NCBI GenBank assembly: GCA_037893245.1
Contig: JBAIAA010000652.1
Span: 186,001-250,000 of the forward strand
Direction of reading: 5' to 3'
Origin: Crossaster papposus
Taxonomy: Eukaryota; Echinodermata; Asteroidea; Velatida; Solasteridae
Length of the DNA stretch: 64,000 bases
Below are positions 27,701-41,632 of this stretch, piece after piece; the first letter of the stretch is position 1; each line of letters begins with the position of its first letter. Under the pieces are notes generated by a model. That model had not been told where the DNA came from and ran no database searches. It worked only from the letters and a program-made list of their open reading frames with translations. The translations under genes were made by a program, and so were the position numbers.

Positions 27701-27812
27701 CGGCATATCCCTACTACTACATATTTAAGATTTGGTCTACAATCGGCATATCCCTACTACTACATATTTAAGATTTGGTCTACAATCGGCATATCCCTAC
27801 TACTACATAGTT
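24791..27812 (+). repeat. 43-mer block, 70 monomers
   Basis: 3,022 bp equals 70 monomers plus four CTA (near 24825, 25645, 26766, 27500). Markers are TATTAAAG near 25310, ATTCC near 25463, ATTCC and CCCCAC near 26846 and 26891, AAGAATTGG near 27297, CATAGCCC at 27490 and CTAATACAT at 27588. The last four also occur in 29286-33253, and the last three in 20814-24047. Confidence 0.93.
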
Positions 27813-27990
27813 ATCTCGAGGGCTTGTTCCAAAATCAGGTGTTTATTTCTACTGCACACTTCGTTCCCTTTACATATTTAACTCGAGGGCTTGTTCCCAC
27901 ATCAGGTGTTTATTTCTACTGCACACTTCTTTCCCTTTACATAATAATAAATGTGAGTTTGTTTTGTTATCAGATCAAATAGAGTTTTTT
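27813..27990 (+). repeat. Insert 13, A class (178 bp)
   Basis: Diagnostic A-class sites as in insert 11, 3,765 bp away. Same 225-bp and 323-bp upstream markers. Confidence 0.95.
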
Positions 27991-29107
27991 AAGATTTGGT
28001 CTACAATCGGCATATTCCTACTACTACATATTTAAGATTTGGTCTACAATCGGCATATCCCTACTACTACATATTTAAGATTTGGTCTACAATCGGCATA
28101 TCCCTACTACTACATATTTAAGATTTGGTCTACAATCGGCATATCCCTACTACTACATATTTAAGATTTGGTCTACAATCGGCATATCCCTACTACTACA
28201 TATTTAAGATTTGGTCTACAATCGGCATATCTCTACTACTACATATTTAAGATTTGGTCTACAATCGGCATATCCCTACTACTACATATTTAAGATTTGG
28301 TCTACAATCGGCATATCCCTACTACTACATATTTAAGAATTGGTCTACAATCGGCATATCCCTACTACTACATATTTAAGATTTGGTCTACAATCGGCAT
28401 ATCCCTACTACTACATATTTAAGATTTGGTCTACAATCGGCATATCCCTACTACTACATATTTAAGATTTGGTCTACAATCGGCATATCCCTACTACTAC
28501 ATATTTAAGATTTGGTCTACAATCGGCATATCCCTACTACTACATATTTAAGATTTGGTCTACAATCGGCATATCCATACTACTACATATTTAAGATTTG
28601 GTCTACAATCGGCATATCCCTACTACTACATATTTAAGATTTGGTCTACAATCGGCATATCCCTACTACTACATATTTAAGATTGGGTCTACAATCGGCA
28701 TATCCCTACTACAACATATTTAAGATTTGGTCTACAATCGGCATATCCCTACTACTACATATTTAAGATTTGTCTACAATCGGCATATCCCTACTACTAC
28801 ATATTTAAGATTTGGTCTACAATCGGCATATCCCTACTACTACATATTTAAGATTTGGTCTACAATCGGCATATCCCTACTACTACATATTTAAGATTTG
28901 GTCTACAATCGGCATATCCCTACTACTACATATTTAAGATTTGGTCTACAATCGGCATATCCCTACTACTACATATTTAAGATTTGGTCTACAATCGGCA
29001 TATCCCTACTACTACATATTTAAGATTTGGTCTACAATCGGCATATCCCTACTACTACATATTTAAGATTTGGTCTACAATCGGCATATCCCTACTACTA
29101 CATATTT
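27991..29107 (+). repeat. 43-mer block, 26 monomers minus 1 bp
   Basis: 1,117 bp. Compared with the homologous nine-monomer block 24226-24612 it contains 17 extra monomers and a 1-bp loss near 28772 (GATTTGTCTAC), which accounts exactly for the 730-bp length difference. Private variants are AAGAATTGG near 28338, CATATCCATAC near 28576, GATTGGG near 28684 and ACAACAT near 28712. Confidence 0.93.
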
Positions 29108-29285
29108 AACTCGAGGGCTTGTTCCCACATCAGGTGTTTATTTCTACTGCACACTTCTTTCCCATTACATATTTAACTCGAGGGCTTGTTCCCACATCAG
29201 GTGTTTATTTCTACTGCAGACTTCTTTTCCTTTACATAATAATAAATGTGAGTTTGTTTTGTTATCAGATCAAATTGAGTTTTTT
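29108..29285 (+). repeat. Insert 14, B class (178 bp)
   Basis: Carries the GCAGACTTCTTTTCC signature of insert 12, so it is a copy of it at offset 4,495 bp. Followed, as there, by a monomer with an extra CTA. Confidence 0.95.
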
Positions 29286-32200
29286 AAGATTTGGTCTACA
29301 ATCGGCATATCCCTACTACTACTACATATTTAAGATTTGGTCTACAATCGGCATATCCCTACTACTACATATTTAAGATTTGGTCTACAATCGGCATATC
29401 CCTACTACTACATATTTAAGATTTGGTCTACAATCGGCATATCCCTACTACTACATATTAAAGATTTGGTCTACAATCGGCATATCCCTACTACTACATA
29501 TTTAAGATTTGGTCTACAATCGGCATATCCCTACTACTACATATTTAAGATTTGGTCTACAATCGGCATATCCCTACTACTACATATTTAAGATTTGGTC
29601 TACAATCGGCATATTCCTACTACTACATATTTAAGATTTGGTCTACAATCGGCATATCCCTACTACTACATATTTAAGATTTGGTCTACAATCGGCATAT
29701 CCCTACTACTACATATTTAAGATTTGGTCTACAATCGGCATATCCCTACTACTACATATTTAAGATTTAGTCTACAATCGGCATATCCCTACTACTACAT
29801 ATTTAAGATTTGGTCTACAATCGGCATATCCCTACTACTACATATTTAAGATTTGGTCTACAATCGGCATATCCCTACTACTACATATTTAAGATTTGGT
29901 CTACAATCGGCATATCCCTACTACTACATATTTAAGATTTGGTCTACAATCGGCATATCCCTACTACTACATATTTAAGATTTGGTCTACAATCGGCATA
30001 TCCCTACTACTACATATTTAAGATTTGGTCTACAATCGGCATATCCCTACTACTACATATTTAAGATTTGGTCTACAATCGGCATATCCCTACTACTACA
30101 TATTTAAGATTTGGTCTGCAATCGGCATATCCCTACTACTACATATTAAAGATTTGGTCTACAATCGGCATATCCCTACTACTACATATTTAAGATTTGG
30201 TCTACAATCGGCATATCCCTACTACTACATATTTAAGATTTGGTCTACAATCGGCATATCCCTACTACTACATATTTAAGATTTGGTCTACAATCGGCAT
30301 ATTCCTACTACTACATATTTAAGATTTGGTCTACAATCGGCATATCCCTACTACTACATATTTAAGATTTTGTCTACAATCGGCATATCCCTACTACTAC
30401 ATATTTAAGATTTGGTCTACAATCGGCATATCCCTACTACTACATATTTAAGATTTGGTCTACAATCGGCATATCCCTACTACTACATATTTAAGATTTG
30501 GTCTACAATCGGCATATCCCTACTACTACATATTTAAGATTTGGTCTACAATCGGCATATCCCTACTACTACATATTTAAGATTTGGTCTACAATCGGCA
30601 TATCCCTACTACTACATATTTAAGATTTGGTCTACAATCGGCATATCCCTACTACTACATATTTAAGATTTGGTCTACAATCGGCATATCCCTACTACTA
30701 CATATTTAAGATTTGGTCTACAATCGGCATATCCCTACTACTACATATTTAAGATTTGGTCTACAATCGGCATATCCCTACTACTACATATTAAAGATTT
30801 GGTCTACAATCGGCATATCCCTACTACTACATATTTAAGATTTGGTCTACAATCGGCATATCCCTACTACTACATATTTAAGATTTGGTCTACAATCGGC
30901 ATATCCCTACTACTACATATTTAAGATTTGGTCTACAATCGGCATATTCCTACTACTACATATTTAAGATTTGGTCTACAATCGGCATATCCCTACTACT
31001 ACATATTTAAGATTTGGTCTACAATCGGCATATCCCTACTACTACATATTTAAGATTTGGTCTACAATCGGCATATCCCTACTACTACTACATATTTAAG
31101 ATTTGGTCTACAATCGGCATATCCCTACTACTACATATTTAAGATTTGGTCTACAATCGGCATATCCCTACTACTACATATTTAAGATTTGGTCTACAAT
31201 CGGCATATCCCTACTACTACATATTTAAGATTTGGTCTACAATCGGCATATCCCTACTACTACATATTTAAGATTTGGTCTACAATCGGCATATCCCTAC
31301 TACTACATATTTAAGATTTGGTCTACAATCGGCATATCCCTACTACTACATATTTAAGATTTGGTCTACAATCGGCATATCCCTACTACTACATATTTAA
31401 GATTTGGTCTACAATCGGCATATCCCTACTACTACATATTTAAGATTTGGTCTACAATCGGCATATCCCTACTACTACATATTTAAGATTTGGTCTACAA
31501 TCGGCATATCCCTACTACTACATATTTAAGATTTGGTCTACAATCGGCATATCCCTACTACTACATATTTAAGATTTGGTCTACAATCGGCATATCCCTA
31601 CTACTACATATTTAAGATTTGGTCTACAATCGGCATATCCCTACTACTACATATTTAAGATTTGGTCTACAATCGGCATATCCCTACTACTACATATTTA
31701 AGATTTGGTCTACAATCGGCATATCCCTACTACTACATATTTAAGATTTGGTCTACAATCGGCATATCCCTACTACTACATATTTAAGATTTGGTCTACA
31801 ATCGGCATATCCCTACTACTACATATTTAAGATTTGGTCTACAATCGGCATATCCCTACTACTACATATTTAAGATTTGGTCTACAATCGGCATATCCCT
31901 ACTACTACATATTTAAGATTTGGTCTACAATCGGCATATCCCTACTACTACATATTTAAGATTTGGTCTACAATCGGCATATCCCTACTACTACATATTT
32001 AAGATTTGGTCTACAATCGGCATATCCCTACTACTACATATTTAAGATTTGGTCTACAATCGGCATATCCCTACTACTACATATTTAAGATTTGGTCTAC
32101 AATCGGCATATCCCTACTACTACATATTTAAGATTTGGTCTACAATCGGCATATCCCTACTACTACATATTTAAGATTTGGTCTACAATCGGCATATCCC

Positions 32201-33253
32201 TACTACTACTACATATTTAAGATTTGGTCTACAATCGGCATATCCCTACTACTACATATTTAAGATTTGGTCTACAATCGGCATATTCCTACTACTACAT
32301 ATTTAAGATTTGGTCTACAATCGGCATATCCCCACTACTACATATTTAAGATTTGGTCTACAATCGGCATATCCCTACTACTACATATTTAAGATTTGGT
32401 CTACAATCGGCATATCCCTACTACTACATATTTAAGATTTGGTCTACAATCGGCATATCCCTACTACTACATATTTAAGATTTGGTCTACAATCGGCATA
32501 TCCCTACTACTACATATTTAAGATTTGGTCTACAATCGGCATATCCCTACTACTACATATTTAAGATTTGGTCTACAATCGGCATATCCCTACTACTACA
32601 TATTTAAGATTTGGTCTACAATCGGCATATCCCTACTACTACATATTTAAGATTTGGTCTACAATCGGCATATCCCTACTACTACATATTTAAGATTTGG
32701 TCTACAATCGGCATATCCCTACTACTACATATTTAAGAATTGGTCTACAATCGGCATATCCCTACTACTACATATTTAAGATTTGGTCTACAATCGGCAT
32801 ATCCCTACTACTACATATTTAAGATTTGGTCTACAATCGGCATATCCCTACTACTACATATTTAAGATTTGGTCTACAATCGGCATATCCCTACTACTAC
32901 ATATTTAAGATTTGGTCTACAATCGGCATAGCCCTACTACTACTACATATTTAAGATTTGGTCTACAATCGGCATATCCCTACTACTACATATTTAAGAT
33001 TTGGTCTACAATCGGCATATCCCTACTAATACATATTTAAGATTTGGTCTACAATCGGCATATCCCTACTACTACATATTTAAGATTTGGTCTACAATCG
33101 GCATATCCCTACTACTACATATTTAAGATTTGGTCTACAATCGGCATATCCCTACTACTACATATTTAAGATTTGGTCTACAATCGGCATATCCCTACTA
33201 CTACATATTTAAGATTTGGTCTACAATCGGCATATCCCTACTACTACATAGTT
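29286..33253 (+). repeat. 43-mer block, 92 monomers (second copy of 9.2-kb super-repeat)
   Basis: 3,968 bp equals 92 monomers plus four CTA (near 29320, 31086, 32206, 32940). GGTCTGC at 30118, TATTAAAG near 30147, ATTCC near 30302, ATTTTGTC near 30371, TATTAAAG near 30792 and ATTCC near 30947 repeat 20955-21784 in order. AAGAATTGG near 32738, CATAGCCC at 32931 and CTAATACAT at 33029 precede the next insert. A private TTTAGTC lies near 29769. Confidence 0.93.
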
Positions 33254-33431
33254 ATCTCGAGGGCTTGTTCCAAAATCAGGTGTTTATTTCTACTGCACAC
33301 TTCGTTCCCTTTACATATTTAACTCGAGGGCTTGTTCCCACATCAGGTGTTTATTTCTACTGCACACTTCTTTCCCTTTACATAATAATAAATGTGAGTT
33401 TGTTTTGTTATCAGATCAAATAGAGTTTTTT
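33254..33431 (+). repeat. Insert 15, A class (178 bp)
   Basis: A-class sites with the same upstream markers at 225 and 323 bp as inserts 11 and 13. It starts 9,206 bp after insert 11. Confidence 0.95.
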
Positions 33432-35286
33432 AAGATTTGGTCTACAATCGGCATATTCCTACTACTACATATTTAAGATTTGGTCTACAATCGGCATATC
33501 CCTACTACTACATATTTAAGATTTGGTCTACAATCGGCATATCCCTACTACTACATATTTAAGATTTGGTCTACAATCGGCATATCCCTACTACTACATA
33601 TTTAAGATTTGGTCTACAATCGGCATATCCCTACTACTACATATTTAAGATTTGGTCTACAATCGGCATATCTCTACTACTACATATTTAAGATTTGGTC
33701 TACAATCGGCATATCCCTACTACTACATATTTAAGATTTGGTCTACAATCGGCATATCCCTACTACTACATATTTAAGATTTGGTCTACAATCGGCATAT
33801 CCCTACTACTACATATTTAAGATTTGGTCTACAATCGGCATATCCCTACTACTACATATTTAAGATTTGGTCTACAATCGGCATATCCCTACTACTACAT
33901 ATTTAAGATTTGGTCTACAATCGGCATATCCCTACTACTACATATTTAAGATTTGGTCTACAATCGGCATATCCCTACTACTACATATTTAAGATTTGGT
34001 CTACAATCGGCATATCCCTACTACTACATATTTAAGATTTGGTCTACAATCGGCATATCCCTACTACTACATATTTAAGATTTGGTCTACAATCGGCATA
34101 TCCCTACTACTACATATTTAAGATTTGGTCTACAATCGGCATATCCCTACTACTACATATTTAAGATTTGGTCTACAATCGGCATATCCCTACTACTACA
34201 TATTTAAGATTTGGTCTACAATCGGCATATCCCTACTACTACATATTTAAGATTTGGTCTACAATCGGCATATCCCTACTACTACATATTTAAGATTTGG
34301 TCTACAATCGGCATATCCCTACTACTACATATTTAAGATTTGGTCTACAATCGGCATATCCCTACTACTACATATTTAAGATTTGGTCTACAATCGGCAT
34401 ATCCCTACTACTACATATTTAAGATTTGGTCTACAATCGGCATATCCCTACTACTACTACATATTTAAGATTTGGTCTACAATCGGCATATCCCTACTAC
34501 TACATATTTAAGATTTGGTCTACAATCGGCATATTCCTACTACTACATATTTAAGATTTGGTCTACAATCGGCATATCCCCACTACTACATATTTAAGAT
34601 TTGGTCTACAATCGGCATATCCCTACTACTACATATTTAAGATTTGGTCTACAATCGGCATATCCCTACTACTACATATTTAAGATTTGGTCTACAATCG
34701 GCATATCCCTACTACTACATATTTAAGATTTGGTCTACAATCGGCATATCCCTACTACTACATATTTAAGATTTGGTCTACAATCGGCATATCCCTACTA
34801 CTACATATTTAAGATTTGGTCTACAATCGGCATATCCCTACTACTACATATTTAAGATTTGGTCTACAATCGGCATATCCCTACTACTACATATTTAAGA
34901 TTTGGTCTACAATCGGCATATCCCTACTACTACATATTTAAGATTTGGTCTACAATCGGCATATCCCTACTACTACTACATATTTAAGATTTGGTCTACA
35001 ATCGGCATATCCCTACTACTACATATTTAAGATTTGGTCTACAATCGGCATATCCCTACTAATACATATTTAAGATTTGGTCTACAATCGGCATATCCCT
35101 ACTAATACATATTTAAGATTTGGTCTACAATCGGCATATCCCTACTACTACATATTTAAGATTTGGTCTACAATCGGCATATCCCTACTACTACATATTT
35201 AAGATTTGGTCTACAATCGGCATATCCCTACTACTACATATTTAAGATTTGGTCTACAATCGGCATATCCCTACTACTACATAGTT
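33432..35286 (+). repeat. 43-mer block, 43 monomers
   Basis: 1,855 bp, 43 monomers plus two CTA (near 34452, 34975). ATTCC in the first and ATCTCT in the sixth monomer, then ATTCC and CCCCAC near 34532 and 34578. CTAATACAT occurs in two consecutive monomers (35062 and 35105), a local duplication of the marker usually found once before A-class inserts. Confidence 0.93.
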
Positions 35287-35464
35287 ATCTCGAGGGCTTG
35301 TTCCAAAATCAGGTGTTTATTTCTACTGCACACTTCGTTCCCTTTACATATTTAACTCGAGGGCTTGTTCCCACATCAGGTGTTTATTTCTACTGCACAC
35401 TTCTTTCCCTTTACATAATAATAAATGTGAGTTTGTTTTGTTATCAGATCAAATAGAGTTTTTT
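35287..35464 (+). repeat. Insert 16, A class (178 bp)
   Basis: A-class sites throughout. First of a close pair: the next insert starts 307 bp later. Confidence 0.95.
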
Positions 35465-35593
35465 AAGATTTGGTCTACAATCGGCATATCCCTACTACTA
35501 CATATTTAAGATTTGGTCTACAATCGGCATATCCCTACTACTACATATTTAAGATTTGGTCTACAATCGGCATATCCCTACTACTACATAGTT
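35465..35593 (+). repeat. Three 43-mers between inserts 16 and 17
   Basis: Exactly 129 bp of consensus monomers ending CATAGTT. The three monomers before insert 16 look the same, so the 307-bp unit (three monomers plus insert) appears to be a tandem duplication. Confidence 0.94.
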
Positions 35594-35771
35594 ATCTCGA
35601 GGGCTTGTTCCAAAATCAGGTGTTTATTTCTACTGCACACTTCGTTCCCTTTACATATTTAACTCGAGGGCTTGTTCCCACATCAGGTGTTTATTTCTAC
35701 TGCACACTTCTTTCCCTTTACATAATAATAAATGTGAGTTTGTTTTGTTATCAGATCAAATAGAGTTTTTT
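35594..35771 (+). repeat. Insert 17, A class, tandem partner of insert 16 (178 bp)
   Basis: No difference from insert 16 was seen at the diagnostic sites. Followed by the CAACCGG / GATTTGGCTAC marker pair, here about 189 bp after the insert instead of the usual 275 bp, a difference of two monomers. Confidence 0.95.
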
Positions 35772-38700
35772 AAGATTTGGTCTACAATCGGCATATCCCT
35801 ACTACTACATATTTAAGATTTGGTCTACAATCGGCATATCCCTACTACTACATATTTAAGATTTGGTCTACAATCGGCATATCCCTACTACTACATATTT
35901 AAGATTTGGTCTACAATCGGCATATCCCTACTACTACATATTTAAGATTTGGTCTACAACCGGCATATCCCTACTACTACATATTTAAGATTTGGCTACA
36001 ATCGGCATATCCCTACTACTACATATTTAAGATTTGGTCTACAATCGGCATATCCCTACTACTACATATTTAAGATTTGGTCTACAATCGGCATATCCCT
36101 ACTACTACATATTTAAGATTTGGTATACAATCGGCATATCCCTACTACTACATATTTAAGATTTGGTCTACAATCGGCATATCCCCACTACTACATATTT
36201 AAGATTTGGTCTACAATCGGCATATCCCCACTACTACATATTTAAGATTTGGTCTACAATCGGCATATCCCTACTACTACATATTTAAGATTTGGTCTAC
36301 AATCGGCATATCCCTACTACTACATATTTAAGATTTGGTCTACAATCGGCATATCCCTACTACTACATATTTAAGATTTGGTCTACAATCGGCATATCCC
36401 TACTACTACATATTTAAGATTTGGTCTACAATCGGCATATCCCTACTACTACATATTTAAGATTTGGTCTACAATCGGCATATCCCTACTACTACATATT
36501 TAAGATTTGGTCTACAATCGGCATATCCCTACTACTACATATTTAAGATTTGGTCTACAATCGGCATATCCCTACTACTACATATTTAAGATTTGGTCTA
36601 CAATCGGCATATCCCTACTACTACATATTTAAGATTTGGTCTACAATCGGCATATCCCTACTACTACATATTTAAGATTTGGTCTACAATCGGCATATCC
36701 CTACTACTACATATTTAAGATTTGGTCTACAATCGGCATATCCCTACTACTACATATTTAAGATTTGGTCTACAATCGGCATATCCCTACTACTACATAT
36801 TTAAGATTTGGTCTACAATCGGCATATCCCTACTACTACATATTTAAGATTTGGTCTACAATCGGCATATCCCTACTACTACATATTTAAGATTTGGTCT
36901 ACAATCGGCATATCCCTACTACTACATATTTAAGATTTGGTCTACAATCGGCATATCCCTACTACTACATATTTAAGATTTGGTCTACAATCGGCATATC
37001 CCTACTACTACATATTTAAGATTTGGTCTACAATCGGCATATCCCTACTACTACATATTTAAGATTTGGTCTACAATCGGCATATCCCTACTACTACATA
37101 TTTAAGATTTGGTCTACAATCGGCATATCCCTACTACTACATATTTAAGATTTGGTCTACAATCGGCATATCCCTACTATTACATATTTAAGATTTGGTC
37201 TACAATCGGCATATCCCTACTACTACATATTTAAGATTTGGTCTACAATCGGCATATCCCTACTACTACATATTTAAGATTTGGTCTACAATCGGCATAT
37301 CCCTACTACTACATATTTAAGATTTGGTCTACAATCGGCATATCCCTACTACTACATATTTAAGATTTGGTCTACAATCGGCATATCCCTACTACTACAT
37401 ATTTAAGATTTGGTCTACAATCGGCATATCCCTACTACTACATATTTAAGATTTGTTCTACAATCGGCATATCCCTACTACTACATATTTAAGATTTGGT
37501 CTACAATCGGCATATCCCTACTACTACATATTTAAGATTTGGTCTACAATCGGCATATCCCTACTACTACATATTTAAGATTTGGTCTACAATCGGCATA
37601 TCCCTACTACTACATATTTAAGATTTGGTCTACAATCGGCATATCCCTACTACTACATATTTAAGATTTGGTCTACAATCGGCATATTCCTACTACTACA
37701 TATTTAAGATTTGGTCTACAATCGGCATATCCCCACTACTACATATTTAAGATTTGGTCTACAATCGGCATATCCCTACTACTACATATTTAAGATTTGG
37801 TCTACAATCGGCATATCCCTACTACTACATATTTAAGAATTGGTCTACAATCGGCATATCCCTACTACTACATATTTAAGATTTGGTCTACAATCGGCAT
37901 ATCCCTACTACTACATATTTAAGAATTGGTCTACAATCGGCATATCCCTACTACTACATATTTAAGATTTGGTCTACAATCGGCATATCCCTACTACTAC
38001 ATATTTAAGATTTGGTCTACAATCGGCATATCCCTACTACTACATATTTAAGATTTGGTCTACAATCGGCATATCCCTACTACTACATATTTAAGATTTG
38101 GTCTACAATCGGCATATCCCTACTACTACATATTTAAGATTTGGTCTACAATCGGCATATCCCTACTACTACATATTTAAGATTTGGTCTACAATCGGCA
38201 TATCCCTACTAATACATATTTAAGATTTGGTCTACAATCGGCATATCCCTACTACTACATATTTAAGATTTGGTCTACAATCGGCATATCCCTACTACTA
38301 CATATTTAAGATTTGGTCTACAATCGGCATATCCCTACTACTACATATTTAAGATTTGGTCTACAATCGGCATATCCCTACTACTACATATTTAAGATTT
38401 GGTCTACAATCGGCATATCCCTACTACTACATATTTAAGATTTGGTCTACAATCGGCATATCCCTACTACTACATATTTAAGAATTGGTCTACAATCGGC
38501 ATATCCCTACTACTACATATTTAAGATTTGGTCTACAATCGGCATATCCCTACTACTACATATTTAAGATTTGGTCTACAATCGGCATATCCCTACTACT
38601 ACATATTTAAGATTTGGTCTACAATCGGCATATCCCTACTACTACATATTTAAGATTTGGTCTACAATCGGCATATCCCTACTACTACTACATATTTAAG

Positions 38701-38998
38701 ATTTGGTCTACAATCGGCATATCCCTACTACTACATATTTAAGATTTGGTCTACAATCGGCATATCCCTACTAATACATATTTAAGATTTGGTCTACAAT
38801 CGGCATATCCCTACTACTACATATTTAAGATTTGGTCTACAATCGGCATATCCCTACTACTACATATTTAAGATTTGGTCTACAATCGGCATATCCCTAC
38901 TACTACATATTTAAGATTTGGTCTACAATCGGCATATCCCTACTACTACATATTTAAGATTTGGTCTACAATCGGCATATCCCTACTACTACATAGTT
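35772..38998 (+). repeat. 43-mer block, 75 monomers
   Basis: 3,227 bp equals 75 monomers plus one CTA (near 38690) minus 1 bp (GATTTGGCTAC near 35996). Markers are CAACCGG at 35960, GGTATAC near 36124, two CCCCAC, CTATTACAT near 37180, TTGTTCTAC near 37456, ATTCC and CCCCAC near 37688 and 37734, AAGAATTGG three times (37840, 37923, 38473), and CTAATACAT twice (38214, 38774). The repeated markers suggest an internal duplication of roughly 560-630 bp. Confidence 0.92.
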
Positions 38999-39176
38999 AT
39001 CTCGAGGGCTTGTTCCAAAATCAGGTGTTTATTTCTACTGCACACTTCGTTCCCTTTACATATTTAACTCGAGGGCTTGTTCCCACATCAGGTGTTTATT
39101 TCTACTGCACACTTCTTTCCCTTTACATAATAATAAATGTGAGTTTGTTTTGTTATCAGATCAAATAGAGTTTTTT
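38999..39176 (+). repeat. Insert 18, A class, start of 6,745-bp super-repeat (178 bp)
   Basis: A-class sites. The insert and the following 2.4 kb recur at 45744 (offset 6,745). Confidence 0.95.
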
Positions 39177-41454
39177 AAGATTTGGTCTACAATCGGCATA
39201 TCCCTACTACTACATATTTAAGATTTGGTCTACAATCGGCATATCCCTACTACTACATATTTAAGATTTGGTCTACAATCGGCATATCCCTACTACCACA
39301 TATTTAAGATTTGGTATACAATCGGCATATCCCTACTACTACATATTTAAGATTTGGTCTACAATCGGCATATCCCTACTACTACATATTTCAGATTTGG
39401 TCTACAATCGGCATATCCCTACTACTACATATTTAAGATTTGGTCTACAACCGGCATATCCATACTACTACATATTTAAGATTTGGCTACAATCGGCATA
39501 TCCCTACTACTACATATTTAAGATTTGGTCTACAATCGGCATATCCCTACTACTACATATTTAAGATTTGGTCTACAATCGGCATATCCCTACTACTACA
39601 TATTTAAGATTTGGTATACAATCGGCATATCCCTACTACTACATATTTAAGATTTGGTCTACAATCGGCATATCCCCACTACTACATATTTAAGATTTGG
39701 TCTACAATCGGCATATCCCCACTACTACATATTTAAGATTTGGTCTACAATCGGCATATCCCTACTACTACATATTTAAGATTTGGTCTACAATCGGCAT
39801 ATCCCTACCACTACATATTTAAGATTTGGTCTACAATCGGCATATCCCTACTACTACATATTTAAGATTTGGTCTACAATCGGCATATCCCTACTACTAC
39901 ATATTTAAGATTTGGTCTACAATCGGCATATCCCTACTACTACATATTTAAGATTTGGTCTACAATCGGCATATCCCTACTACTACATATTTAAGATTTG
40001 GTCTACAATCGGCATATCCCTACTACTACATATTTAAGATTTGGTCTACAATCGGCATATCCCTACTACTACATATTTAAGATTTGGTCTACAATCGGCA
40101 TATCCCTACTACTACATATTTAAGATTTGGTCTACAATCGGCATATCCCTACTACTACATATTTAAGATTTGGTCTACAATCGGCATATCCCTACTACTA
40201 CATATTTAAGATTTGGTCTACAATCGGCATATCCCTACTACTACATATTTAAGATTTGGTCTACAATCGGCATATCCCTACTACTACATATTTAAGATTT
40301 GGTCTACAATCGGCATATCCCTACTACTACATATTTAAGATTTGGTCTACAATCGGCATATCCCTACTACTACATATTTAAGATTTGGTATACAATCGGC
40401 ATATTCCTACTACTACATATTTAAGATTTGGTCTACAATCGGCATATCCCCACTACTACATATTTAAGATTTGGTCTACAATCGGCATATCCCCACTACT
40501 ACATATTTAAGATTTGGTCTACAATCGGCATATCCCTACTACTACATATTTAAGATTTGGTCTACAATCGGCATATCCCTACTACTACATATTTAAGATT
40601 TGGTCTACAATCGGCATATCCCTACTACTACATATTTAAGATTTGGTCTACAATCGGCATATCCCTACTACTACATATTTAAGATTTGGTCTACAATCGG
40701 CATATCCCTACTACTACATATTTAAGATTTGGTCTACAATCGGCATATCCCTACTACTACATATTTAAGATTTGGTCTACAATCGGCATATTCCTACTAC
40801 TACATATTTAAGATTTGGTCTACAATCGGCATATCCCCACTACTACATATTTAAGATTTGGTCTACAATCGGCATATCCCTACTACTACATATTTAAGAT
40901 TTGGTCTACAATCGGCATATCCCTACTACTACATATTTAAGAATTGGTCTACAATCGGCATATCCCTACTACTACATATTTAAGATTTGGTCTACAATCG
41001 GCATATCCCTACTACTACATATTTAAGATTTGGTCTACAATCGGCATATCCCTACTACTACATATTTAAGATTTGGTCTACAATCGGCATATCCCTACTA
41101 CTACATATTTAAGATTTGGTCTACAATCGGCATATCCCTACTACTACATATTTAAGATTTGGTCTACAATCGGCATATCCCTACTACTACATATTTAAGA
41201 TTTGGTCTACAATCGGCATATCCCTACTAATACATATTTAAGATTTGGTCTACAATCGGCATATCCCTACTACTACATATTTAAGATTTGGTCTACAATC
41301 GGCATATCCCTACTACTACATATTTAAGATTTGGTCTACAATCGGCATATCCCTACTACTACATATTTAAGATTTGGTCTACAATCGGCATATCCCTACT
41401 ACTACATATTTAAGATTTGGTCTACAATCGGCATATCCCTACTACTACATAGTT
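39177..41454 (+). repeat. 43-mer block, 53 monomers minus 1 bp
   Basis: 2,278 bp. Markers are TACCACAT near 39297, GGTATAC near 39316, TTTCAGATTT near 39391, CAACCGG near 39451 and the 1-bp loss GATTTGGCTAC near 39486, GGTATAC near 39616, two CCCCAC, later GGTATAC and ATTCC near 40390 and 40405, two CCCCAC, ATTCC near 40791, CCCCAC, AAGAATTGG at 40942 and CTAATACAT at 41230. 45922-48199 has the same length and nearly the same order. Confidence 0.93.
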
Positions 41455-41632
41455 ATCTCGAGGGCTTGTTCCAAAATCAGGTGTTTATTTCTACTGCACA
41501 CTTCGTTCCCTTTACATATTTAACTCGAGGGCTTGTTCCCACATCAGGTGTTTATTTCTACTGCACACTTCTTTCCCTTTACATAATAATAAATGTGAGT
41601 TTGTTTTGTTATCAGATCAAATAGAGTTTTTT
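41455..41632 (+). repeat. Insert 19, A class (178 bp)
   Basis: A-class sites; CTAATACAT 225 bp upstream and CAACCGG 275 bp downstream of its end. Confidence 0.95.
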
